Positions 1 to 10,736 of a stretch of 64,000 nucleotides of DNA are shown here, in pieces. Every line of letters starts with the position of its first letter. The stretch's first letter is position 1. The stretch spans positions 15,843,054 through 15,907,053 of the forward strand of contig NC_133101.1 in assembly GCF_022965805.1 (NCBI RefSeq), read 5' to 3'. The notes under the pieces were generated by a model. That model was not told the DNA's origin. It did not search any database and saw only the letters and a list, made by a program, of their open reading frames with translations. The stretch comes from Primulina eburnea. Its lineage: Eukaryota > Streptophyta > Magnoliopsida > Lamiales > Gesneriaceae. The translations under genes and the position numbers were made by a program.

Positions 1-208
1 AAGCAGAAAAGATGGCATCAGTACCAACAACTTGAGCAACTTGGCCTCTCCCTTGACCTCTGCCTTGGCCTGCACCTTGCAATCGCAACAACTGCTGGAT
101 CTGCTCACTATGGACTTTGGCCTGCTCTTTCAACAACTTGCCGAACTCATCAACAACACTAGAGGAAGAACTATCCTCACCCTCTACGGCTTTTCTCTTA
201 GGAGGCAT
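1..208 (-). CDS. gag N-terminus of a Ty3/gypsy retrotransposon (partial)
   Basis: A minus-strand reading frame starts at an ATG whose complement is at 206-208 and stays open to the window edge, giving 69 codons. It begins MPPKRKAVEG, followed by an acidic serine-rich stretch, a Gln/Leu-rich helix and a Gly-Gln-Arg repeat. A start with MPP plus basic residues is typical of plant chromovirus gag, and the gag at 62232 in this window starts MPRRRAV. The ATG lies about 110 bases downstream of the primer-binding site, as expected for the first ORF of such an element. Gag forms the virus-like particle in the cytoplasm. The rest of the element lies beyond the left edge, so its integrity cannot be judged. 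Confidence 0.72.
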   Translation of the reverse strand, partial: MPPKRKAVEGEDSSSSSVVDEFGKLLKEQAKVHSEQIQQLLRLQGAGQGRGQGRGQVAQVVGTDAIFSA

Positions 209-320
209 AGTCTACAATGTGCTCACAAAATACAAATCAATAGATAACAATGAATAGATGCAAAAGAAAACATACCCGGACAGTTGAAAGTAGACGAAGT
301 CATATGCATTGGTCCGAAGA

Positions 321-337
321 ACCTGGCTCTGATACCA
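321..337 (-). other. primer-binding site, initiator Met-tRNA type
   Basis: On the minus strand this reads TGGTATCAGAGCCAGGT, the usual complement to the 3' end of plant initiator Met-tRNA. It sits 5 bases from the LTR end at 343. It primes minus-strand cDNA synthesis and fixes the element's orientation as minus. Confidence 0.85.
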
Positions 338-342
338 CTAAA

Positions 343-1942
343 TGTGACACCTTGACCCGATTTAATAAAATAACAGCGGAATTTAAAATTTTCTTTCAAA
401 TGGAAGGAGGTTTCAAAATACATTTTCATAAAATCATCTACATCAAAAGTAAATACATGATCATTCAAATGATATAACAAAAATACAAAATATCATTCCT
501 ATGATCATGTCCAAAATGCCAACAAAATCATCTTCCTTCCAACTTGGTATGCATATGACTCCGGTCTCACAATCAATGTCCCGGTCCGCCGCTCTTATCT
601 ACATCACACGAAATAACTGAAATGAGTATAAAACTCAGCAAGTGGAACTCTTACATAGCAAAGAACATATCATACTCTGTAAAACATAGCTTTGAAATCA
701 TAAAATACCATCAACTCTGAAACATGAATAACATAGCAATAGCATAACAATGAGATGGTATTTCTCTTTACTCTGGTTGGATTGATATCAATAGTAACTC
801 TGTCTCTGGTGCTCGTATCCCATTGATATAAATCGACAACTCTGAGGGATATAAGCCTATGGTCGTTGATCAACTAATTGCATGCAATCTCTGACTATGT
901 ATCTATCAATCCAATAAAACATTTAAACTCTCTCTGAGGCATTAAACCAAACACTTTGAATACTCTTTCTCTTGTATTCCCTTTTTGAACAATTGAGACA
1001 TATAGAAGTCTCTACTATACAACACAATGAATCCATACATACTATGAATCAAATGGAAGGGAATAGCATAATAAAACTCTTGAAATACAATACATATACT
1101 ATCATGTGAGCACAAAGGATGAAATTCCACTTACAACCACTTGGAACCTTGAATCTAAACTCTTGGTACACCACCTACAACAATAATCCATAAATAGCAC
1201 CATTAACAACTCAATAATAAAAAGCCCAAGTCAATTAATCCATAAAACCGACATATTCAACAAACCCATATCATCTCTCCTCCAAAACAAAGAAATAACA
1301 ACACCAAAAGCTTACCTTAGCTTCCTAGAACCAAGAAGAACTTCGATCTCAACTCAATAATCCAACAATAAGCTTAAATCAAAGAAAGGAAAGGAAGAAA
1401 TGAGGAACCCTAGCCTTCCCAAGGAGAGAAATCGAGAAATGAGGGAAAAGAAATGAGTAAAGGTAAACCAACCATCCAATTATATCACTTAAAATCTCGA
1501 AACACGACTTTGCTGTGCGCTACCGCGGGTGCGGTCCCTTGTGCACCGCGGGTGCGCTATGCTCACGGCCTCAAAACAAAAATCTCATGCTCGACGACCG
1601 CGGGTGCGGTGAAATCCTTACCGCGGGTGCGGTGCACTCTACACCGCGGGTGCGGTGTGGCTTCGGCAAAATCACCAAAATTCTGAACATGAGACCGCGG
1701 GTGCGGTGACTACCTGGAGCGCGGGTGCGGTCTGGTCACGACAAAGACAAACTCTTATGCAACTAAAATCGAACCGCAACGCTGATATCATACAACCACA
1801 AACAATGATCATCAATAATACCACAAAACAACAATAACCAACCCTACTATAACCCATAAACACAACTCTTAACATCTAAATCAAATAACCCAATAAACAT
1901 ACGAGACTTAAACCGTACCGTACACAAGGCTCGGCTATTACA
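343..1942 (-). mobile_element. 5' LTR of the minus-strand gypsy element (LTR-1)
   Basis: The right side of the PBS begins TGTGACACC. The best opposite terminus is GGCTATTACA at 1933-1942, giving TG...CA ends and a 1.6 kb LTR. The PBS-proximal end is firm. The 1942 end is less sure: alternative CA ends exist at about 1860-1900, and sequence near 1908 resembles the start of another LTR at 45379. Open frames inside it are not genes. A GC-rich repeat block lies 200-420 bases inside the U3-side end. Confidence 0.6.
1522..1731. repeat. GC-rich 14-mer repeats inside LTR-1
   Basis: Seven copies of ACCGCGGGTGCGGT or close variants lie at about 1522, 1545, 1597, 1620, 1642, 1694 and 1718, separated by unrelated 8-50 base spacers. 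Each is a short imperfect palindrome (ACCGC/GCGGT arms) in otherwise AT-rich sequence. Confidence 0.9.
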
Positions 1943-4308
1943 AAGCAGAAATTAAAACTTACCAAACTCACAAGATCATCAGAACCATAGAGTCGACTCA
2001 GGACATTACAAAAATAACCAAATACCACTACAGATACAAGGGGCATCTCCCCGAAAAATAAACTACAATACAAGACTGAAACAAACTCAAGACCTACATT
2101 ATAGACTAATTGGGAGACTCCACTGAACAGAACCAAGCAATCCAACCTCAATCCCGAGCTCCACTGGCGGAACCTAGGCCTGATGCTGCAAAACGACTCG
2201 GGAGATCTAACATGGTGCCCAATAGCAACCACAGCAGCCCCCCAGCAAACAACAGAGATTAGGATTCTGGTATGAAACAGTTCAACAATAACAACAATAA
2301 TCATAAATCATGCATAATCATATAATAAAATGTAATGTGCAATGAATGAAAGGCTCAATGAATAATCGGGATTACAAGAGCCAACAAACGGTACGATAAC
2401 AACTGGAATAATGTTCGAGCAACAACACAGGGGAGCTATATCGTCATGTAGCTAAACCGCCCTGCCAAGTATGCGAGGTATGCCAAGCTGTGCTGAATAA
2501 ACACCCATGACTCGGCCTCCATGCAGCTGATACGATATAACAGGATGGCACAACAGAACGAACTAGATGACACAATCCCACCGTTCACCTCAAAAGGCTG
2601 CACTAACCACGGGATTGTTTAATCACATCTACGGTCTCATGTGTATAGGCCTATCAGGCACACTATGATCCCGAGATAAACAACAGTGCCAGATAACAGT
2701 GGATATCAACAACGAGCTAACAAGAACGATAGGGCTCAACATGAATGTCATAACAGTATGCCCTATGCTAAATGCCAATAATATGTCACAATACTAAATA
2801 TATATCCCAATGAAGGCATTTAACAACTTAAAACAGTCAACAAATCATAAACATCATCAGTGCAACACAGAATGACAATTAAACATAATTTATGTTTTAC
2901 CATCGTATGTTACCGAGCTGTAACATGCCTATACCGACTGATAATGACAAAAATCTCAACTTTGATCTGCTCGGCCTAACAATAAGATAATATAACAAGT
3001 CGAGTAAATTTTCAATTTAATAACAATATTTCCAAATTTCAGCTTGTACCTATGCTAAGTTTTAAGGTCAAAACTTAACCAAAACTTAACCAAAAATATA
3101 CTTATCATACATGGTAGGAATCCTAACTCAAAAACCCATATTTCATCAGAAGATGTAAACAAGAAATTCAATCATCTTGACATGGATAAACATCCACAAC
3201 CAGAAATCTAGAAAAATGACTTCTGTTACAGTGTCAGATTCGGCACCTATGAGCATAAAATTTATATCTAATTCATTTTTTACCCAAATAAATATCCGCA
3301 AATTGGAAATGAAAGAAAACTCAAATATATAAGTTTTTCTAGAAGAAACAATTTCCATAATCATAATAGATAAATCCCAGAATTATCAATAATACGCTAC
3401 TCCATACGCACTTCGTGGCAGAATTCTGTAATTGAGCAGTTTTGGAAACATGAACATAACTATCTCAATTCTTAATGGAATTTAACGAATCTTATATCAT
3501 TACGAAGATAACACATAGCTATACAACTCTTGTTGGAATCATAAGTTCAGAATCTGATTGCATGTATTCCATAATCCCGAATTACGGTAGGTATTATACA
3601 CAGCAAAATTGCAGAATTTGATTTTGGCGCATTTTGGTAGAAAAATCATAACAAATCCGTTTCTAATAAAACACCCATTACTCCAGTGGCTATAAACAGC
3701 AAACATAAAGCAGTACAAAGTTTGGTTAGGTCATTTCTACAAATTCAAATTACAAAAATCACAGCAACACAAAAACTCTCACCCAAAAACCGGAAGAATT
3801 CGCGCAGAAACAGAGCACCGAACTAGCAGCTTTGATCTACCCGTATCCTTGCTCAAAATTCGTGATTTATGGCTTGAATCAAAGCTTAGGATATTAGGAA
3901 GACAACCCTTCAATAATTTCTGAGTTTCGAGTTGGGACGAAGGAGATATTGCAACTTTACCACAGCTGCTCCTCAAGTGACGGGAATTGGGGTTTCCTTC
4001 TTTCTTTTCTCTTCCTTCTTCTCTCATTTCTTTTCTATTTTTCTTATTTTTGAAGGTGGTATGTGTGTATATATTTGTATATAATGTAATATTCATGCCC
4101 TTTTTATCCCCGTTTTGCATTTATTTTGCTATCGTGTGTTATTTAAACTCTATATGTATTTTATATCGTTAAATTCTCCGATATTTTAGAAAATATATTT
4201 TTAACACACTTCTTGAATTTATTTTATATAAATAATTATTTTAATTTACAACTCAGTAATTATTCTAATTATGCCAAATTACAGAATAATTAATTACAGG
4301 ACCTTACA
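1943..4308 (-). mobile_element. Second gypsy-type LTR (LTR-2), probably interrupted by the element at 1-1942
   Basis: The segment ends ATTACAGGACCTTACA at 4308, so on the minus strand it would start TGTAAGGTCC, close to the TGTAAGGCCT start of the chromovirus LTR at 57733. Its internal texture (short CA-rich runs, moderately GC-rich patches at 2150-2220 and 2450-2600, AT-rich distal part) resembles the other gypsy LTRs here. No coding sequence, PBS or partner LTR is visible. I infer that the 1-1942 element inserted into it; the two together could instead be one 4 kb LTR. Open frames such as 1876-2304 and 3779-4120 look like chance ORFs. Confidence 0.42.
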
Positions 4309-5378
4309 AGAATTGTTTATGGAAGTTCGAAAGATAAATATTTCTATATCTCCACTTCTTTTGTTTCCATAAGATATCCACTAAAAAACTTTGGTTTTAC
4401 AACTTCCGTAAACACCAAATTCATTAGATTTTATAAGTTACCTACTAAAACTCTTAGTAACAATTTCTAACAAACTTTACAAGATTTCTGAATAGAAAAA
4501 CTCTTTTTGTCAGTTACAAAACTCACACCAATATATGATGTAAAATTTGAAACAATTTCGAGTTCAAGTTCAGCCCAAATGATATCTGAGAATATATTAT
4601 ACATCTCTTAAGCGTATGCTACAATATTTTCAGCAAAACTTTTGATCCCTGAAAGAATAATAGATGATTGCATGTTGATAAAATTCTAGTATGCCTGCTG
4701 AATCTTGAAATGATCTTTTATAAATGATTTCCAACGTTCAGATTTGAATTACTATAGTTCCATTGTACAGGGGCCATATTAAAATAGTACTAAATACCAC
4801 GTGTCATTTGTCGCATTCCAAAATAGCAAGCAACAATAGCTATCTGCAAGACTGACATATTCAATGGAAATAATGATTTTGTTTATTTTCTCTGAACATT
4901 CTTTGATATTATCTGATTATCAGATTTGCTGATATAATGTCTTCATTGTTTAAGAAAACAAATCTGATATGGTTGATAATAAAATTCAGTAGACTGTAGA
5001 AGAGTTTTGAATATTTTGTGAATGTTGTCTTTTCATAATACGGTAGACCCTAATAAGTTCTTTTGAAAACATGCTAGAGGTCTGTCATCACGAACTACTA
5101 ATATTGTTTGTTTGGAGAATTTATTGCTTCCGAGATTTTAGTTGGCTTAGGGTACATCCCCAAAAGTACCTAAAATACGTTAACAATTTATCCCTTCTTG
5201 TTGATACCCAAATTCAGCACAATAATTAGATCAAAGGCTTCACTTTTATAAATCACTAGCACATACATAGATACAATTAAATCAAAATTAGTTCAATGGA
5301 TCTGGGTTCAGATGAATGCTCTGGTATCTCCTGAATTTGAACTTTCCAGTGATATTCTTTCTTCCTCTTTTTTTGGTA
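4309..5378. other. AT-rich spacer, no gene recognised
   Basis: About 70% AT with stops in all frames. I see no repeat structure, RNA gene or conserved domain. It may be the decayed downstream part of the accessory-ORF fragment that follows, but I cannot support that from the sequence. Confidence 0.5.
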
Positions 5379-5720
5379 TCATTCTCCTTTAGGAAGAAGA
5401 GTTAAAAGGTTTGTTGCATTCAACATCTTCGTCTTGCTCAGATCTTGAGCATCAGAGACATGCGCTTCCAAAAAGGTAAACAATTTGCTAAGCCGAACAG
5501 AAAATTTAGTGGAACGCTTTCCGATCATACCTACAGAAACATTAAAAATAATATAGAACATGTTAATCATTACTAAGGCAGTGATACAATCCATCACGAA
5601 AAACTTTCCTTGGTTTTGGCTTCAAATGGACCAGCCTTCAACAGTAGAGCTTTGGAAATAAGATCCATCAGTACTTGAAATTTCATCTCCATCTTTTTCT
5701 TCCTACAGAAAACAAGGATG
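5379..5720 (-). pseudogene. Decayed fragment of retrotransposon accessory (env-like position) ORF
   Basis: Read on the minus strand, about 5720-5600 encodes FQVLMDLISKALLLKAGPFE. This matches the pattern YQVLADIVAKALLVKVGTFD in the accessory ORF at ~25130 of the copia element in this window. After a stop, the 5597-5379 frame continues with FYIIFNVSVGMI, then KRSTKFSVRLSKLFTFLEAH, parallel to the HFLFRIMKDMV and SSRFAVHISTMLKD stretches of that ORF. Order and spacing agree, with at least one stop and a frame change between the blocks. Function of this family is unknown. No other part of the parent element was recognised next to it. Confidence 0.55.
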
Positions 5721-5893
5721 GAATTATTAGTGGCCAATGTTGTAAATGGCGGGAGGGCGGTTGAATTTTTTAATTAACTTTTTTATAGATGAGCATATAG
5801 ATCATGCAATATAAGTACAAATAGTCATCATTCTTTATGTAAGATGTGTAACTAAATAATATTTAAACATAAAGAAGCTTCATACGATATAAT

Positions 5894-8295
5894 TGTTAGA
5901 GTAGGTGCCCAGCAAGCCAGGCTCGGACTTTTATTGACTCTGATGTAAAACAATATTTATTTTAATAATATTTTACGATTTTATTCGATTATGACATTGT
6001 AGTTTATCTGTATATCCATCCAAGCTGCATAAATAAAATCATTGAATATAAAATAGGTACCATGAGGTCTGCGTCGCAACGCAAGATCATGATACTTATT
6101 AGGAAGTGTATCGTATATTATATACAGATTCCTAGTCGAATCAGTCACCTAAAACAATGATAAAGGTCGCTTGAGCTTGAAACTAGCGTATATGGTGTAA
6201 ACGAAATGTTTCATTGGCAAGGGCATGGAGATGTCCATTCACACAGATGGGTGATCATATGATGATGCACTGAATAACCCTCACTCGGACTATCCAAGTG
6301 GTTCTCACTTATCGAGTGGAATAGTCCGCAGTTATGGTTTTACACCGTTAGTCATGTCACCCGAGACAATGTAGGGGCTATACGTACTAGTATGCACTTT
6401 GATCCGTTTACCGACTCCATCGAGGGTCATCAGGTGGCGTGGTTGGGTGTAGTTTCGAAATACGTAGGAGCAAATGCATTGTAGTCGGGGATTCATCGTT
6501 CACCTGCGGGTGAAGATATCATATGTGATCTGATGAGTTAAAAGATCAAGGAGTCTCTGGCCAAAGCAAGAATTGTGCTTTAGGGAAATGTGTTTTCCTA
6601 GTTGCATATGCCATGCCACTATTAGTACTCAACAATAAATCGCATCGTTATCGAATTCATATGCAACTCTAAATATATCAATGGTTGCAGATTCGATCGA
6701 GATATATGTGTTGAAGGGATCTTACTGTACGCTAACCATGGCTAAAGGTTCTTGCAGGCACTATCAGTAATACCTAGGGGATCATGGGGCGATGCTACTA
6801 GACTCTCTTACCATGATCCGATGGGTGCAATCAGAAATGAATTCTTACATTCTTGATCAATGTGTTGGTGAAAAGAATGGGGCTAACTAGGATAAGCCCG
6901 AATAAGAATAAATGTTATTCTGAATCATATGGAGATGTGAACCCGCGGCTAGCTGTATCCCTGAACCATTGAGGGTCACACAAGTATCGAATTCTGTGTT
7001 CCCGTTGAGATAATCATATTTCAAGGAGTTGAAATTTGGCGACTATAGTTTGATGGAGATCAAACATGAGGCTTATAAAGGAGTTTATTAACTGATTCCA
7101 TAAGATGGAAGAAATGGAAGTTAGCATTATTACTAAATAAGAAAGAGGAGTAGAACTGCATGTTTTGTGAAGGATTTCACTAAAACTTATAGCTGCCCAA
7201 TATGGTAAGTGAAAATTTTGATCTTAGAAATTTTCATTTTTCATTATATGAACAAGATTTGTATCCTTAGTACATCGGCGCTCTCGGATCGTCGATAGAG
7301 GTTATACGAGTTCGGAATCATTTATTTATTGAATTTATAATTTATTAATTAAATGGTGATACTAGTAGTAGTGACTGCTAACATGTACAAATTCTCATAC
7401 ATATTCTAGAGGAGTCTAGAATTTAATTAACCTATAAGTTAATTATATAAATTAAATAATGGTTATTTAATTTAATTTATGTATATATATATATATTTTA
7501 TATGGTGATATAAAATATATTTATATATGGTATTAATATATCATCTATTATTAAAAGTTGATAAATATACTATATTAATAATATGAGAATTTAAATATAA
7601 TGAAATATCCTTCCCAATTGCAATCTCAACTCTCGGCCATCATAAAGGAATTGAAAGAAAATTTGGCAAAAATGAGAAAATTAGATTTGCTTAATTATGG
7701 ATCGAGAATACATAATATTGATAAAGAATCAATAAGCGCAAAAATTTAAAAAAAATAAAAGAAAAGAAAAGATCTTCCTTCCTTAATATAAAAACTCTCG
7801 GCCATGTTGAGTTGCAAGCAAAATTAAGTCTTTTAATTTAATTTTAATTAATGACTTAATTAGCTTAAATAATGATTGATTTTGAATCAATTATTTTTTT
7901 CCCGTGAAAAAAAAAGGCTCTCGGCCAAGACAAAAGGAATTGGTGAAAATTTCGGTCACTTCCTTTCTTCTTCCACCGCGCCGTTTCGTTTTAGGATTTT
8001 GGAAATTCAGAGGATATAGTCTCTACACACAAATAGTTTGGATTTTCTCGTGCAAACCAAAAGAGAAACAATCTTCGATCATGGACCTGATTAGATTATC
8101 AAAGAGGAGAGCCGTTTGTTGGGATTTACAAGAAGGGCTATCTCCGCGTGAAAAGCGGAATCGTTTGGAGTCCAGCGTTAAGAATGCAAATGTATAATTC
8201 TAAATATCCTATGAATGATTTTAAACACATGACGCCCAAGAATTTTTTTTTAAACTTCTGCTGCATCTTGGGTGCGAGAATACGATGTCCCAACA
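5894..8295 (+). mobile_element. Ty1/copia LTR, 2.4 kb
   Basis: It begins TGTTAGAGTAGGTGCC and ends CGATGTCCCAACA directly before a Met-tRNA primer site, so both ends are well placed (TGTT...AACA terminal inverted repeat). The first ~1.1 kb is clearly homologous to the inverted LTR at 30498-31914 and to the fragment at 32505-32700. The ORF at 7904-8197 lies inside the LTR and is not a gene. Orientation is plus. The 3' LTR of this copy is not in the window. Confidence 0.82.
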
Positions 8296-8309
8296 GTGGT
8301 ATCAGAGAC
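8296..8309 (+). other. Primer-binding site (Met-tRNA) of the copia element
   Basis: GTGGTATCAGAGAC follows the LTR end immediately, matching TGGTATCAGAGC in 11 or 12 positions. Confidence 0.8.
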
Positions 8310-10134
8310 AAGTTATTCTCAATCGTGTGATTTAAATTAAATTATGTTGATTTTATTATTTCTAACCGTGTAATAATTTTTAAGAAAAACGCTTCTCAAA
8401 ATTATTTTTCAAAAACCGGATTTTAAAAAAAAATTGGGGTTTGCTCGGAACTGCTACGAGCATACGCGCGCGGTGCCGTACGCGAGTGTGAACGCGGCTA
8501 GCGGGCGGGTGCCCGTGAACGTCTCGGGGACCGCGCTGGGTCGCGGGCTTGAATTGTTCGGGCCTAGGGGCGATTTTTTTATTTTTCAAAATTTTGGGTT
8601 AAACTGACATTTTATGAAAATACGGACGATTTTACCCCGACAATAATTTTGTTAAAATTAATTTCTTGAAAATTAAATAATTGAAATATGATTTTAATTA
8701 TTTGTGATAAAATGTGTTTTACAAGAAATTTAATTATTTGTAATAAAATAAAAATAATTATTTAATTTGATAATTAAAGCGGTTAGTGATAATTTACGAG
8801 ATACGCGATTTATTGATAATATGTGATATTATCAAATTTATATAATATATGATATTATAAGGTAAGAGGATTATCGAAAGTCATGACCAATATGCTAGGT
8901 GTATGTTAGGATATTTTACGTGTTGTAATTTTTGATTATTTGATAAATAAAAGTGTACCTGGTCTATGGTCCATTCCCACGCCCTAAATTTGTATCCCAA
9001 TGTGCAATGGATATTTAATGTAAATATTAGAATTAGTGGGAGATCAAGATTTGAAGACGGTGGGCCCGATCCTCGAAAGGAGTTTTGAAGATCGAAGACA
9101 TGTAAAAAATATTGAAAGCTTATCTAATATTGCATTTGTATCCCTGCATTTACATAGGTTATGGACATGACATGGATCCATATGTGGCTCGTATGGATCA
9201 ATTAGCTCTCGATTATCGATCATCTTTTATTATTTATGATGTATGTGATATATTATAAATAATCAATATGTGCTTTATTAATACTATAATAATAAGAGTT
9301 GCATGAATACGGCAATCATACAAATAATCATGTCACAAGTTTAAAAAATAATGATGAGACAAAATTTAAATTAAAATCCCTCATTTTGGATGAGATTCAA
9401 AATTTAAATCAAGCCCATTAAAAAGACAATTAAAAGAAAGTTTAATAATTCCTTAGCTTCCATCAACGGTGATTGCATGATGAACGCTACCCGCGGTCAG
9501 TGTCAGGATCATATTATTGGGGAGGCCTTGACGCTGGAAAGCTGTGACTTCCACTGATATATTTGATGTGAACTACGTGGAACTCTCAAGACTTTGACTC
9601 ATATTATTGGGGGATCTCATGGCGACCGTCGACTAATGTACAACATGGATGGGTTAGGCTCGACACGTGAAGAGAAAGGAGATCATATTATTGGACCTTC
9701 CTCAAACGTGAGGCAAAATTACCTAAGGGTTGCAAGGAGGTGCAATCGGGCTCTATCTTTTGAAAGTTATGATTGGTTGATATTATTCGGGATCATAATT
9801 TCGCAATTGGACATTGCGTACTCATTAAGGAAAGATTTCCCGTTTGTTATCAAAGGGTGGTGAAAATGTCAAAATAGTGGGAGTCAATTCGTAAAAACAA
9901 AAGCCTATATTTTACGTCTTACAAAATATTTTCAAATAGTCAATAACGCTTATTCTGTTTCTATATCAGTATATTTACGATTTCTTCACGTAATCCATTC
10001 TATCATTAAAATAAGCTAACAGAACTCTAATTTTCAAGATTGGCTGGAAAAATTGTTCTAAATTCAAAAAAAATATCATACACACTAATGTCAATCTTGC
10101 TGAACTGACAAAGCGTGCAAGATGATGGGACCAT
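8310..10134 (+). other. Untranslated leader of the copia element, no intact ORF
   Basis: 1.8 kb between PBS and gag remains. It holds a GC-rich patch (8450-8570), AT-rich stretches, and a block around 9480-9860 in which GATCATATTATTGG or a close variant occurs three times (about 9507, 9598, 9681) roughly 85-90 bases apart. No domain is recognisable; the ORF at 9594-9863 runs through this repeated block and is probably not coding. Confidence 0.5.
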
Positions 10135-10736
10135 ATTATGTAAGCTAAAGTGTTATATGCTCGTTTATATGTCAAATGAACTGTAGAGACAGTTTGAGGA
10201 AATGTGGAATGCTGTTGACATTCAAATACACATGCAAGGGTTGCATGGTGCATGAAACTCGTATAACGATACACACTACTTTCAAGGAGCTCATGACCAC
10301 ACGCCTGCAAAATATGGTTTTGGCCCATGAGCGTGGTGTACATATATGATTGGACTTATTGAGAAGGTGGTGGGTCTGTAATAAGTGATTCCTAACGAGT
10401 TACTTCATGATACCAATTTGTTGTCATGATCTTCCTCATTTGAAGGTTTTATGGTGAACTTCAAATTGAATAAAATATATGATAGCCTTGAAGATCTAGT
10501 CAATACACTTATGACTTATTAAGCCACCACAAAGCACGAAAAATGTTTTTCCTAGTGGGCTCCCTGTAAGGGACGAAAGATGGCCCACAAGATAAGGGAA
10601 AGAAATGTTTTTCCCCTTATACGAAAACAAACCCAATAAGAAGCAAGCTCCAAAAATATTTAAAGGGCCCAAAAGGCCCGATAATTTAAAACATATATGT
10701 TTCACTGCAAGAGGCCTGGATATAAGAAATTATCTG
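10135..10736 (+). pseudogene. Decayed gag of the copia element, truncated by satellite DNA
   Basis: The plus strand retains copia gag order. First come YMSNEL and RQFEEMWNA, then a Leu/Gln helix with stops, then MIGLIEKVVGL followed by stops. Next are SSSFEGFMVNFKLNKIYDSL and EDLVNTLMTY, a Lys-rich linker, and a degraded zinc knuckle (FHCKRPGYKK, where C-x2-C-x4-H-x4-C is expected). Many in-frame stops make it non-functional. The frame runs straight into the first satellite monomer at about 10736, so protease, integrase and RT are missing. Gag would have formed the particle shell. The assignment rests on motif order, without a search. Confidence 0.66.

Noticed and set aside
343..4308. Single 4 kb LTR
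   Set aside because: Possible, but a good CA end at 1942, LTR-start-like sequence near 1908 and the relative position of the GC repeats favour two LTRs. Left open at moderate confidence.
7904..8197. 97-codon ORF
   Set aside because: Lies wholly inside a copia LTR, with no domain.
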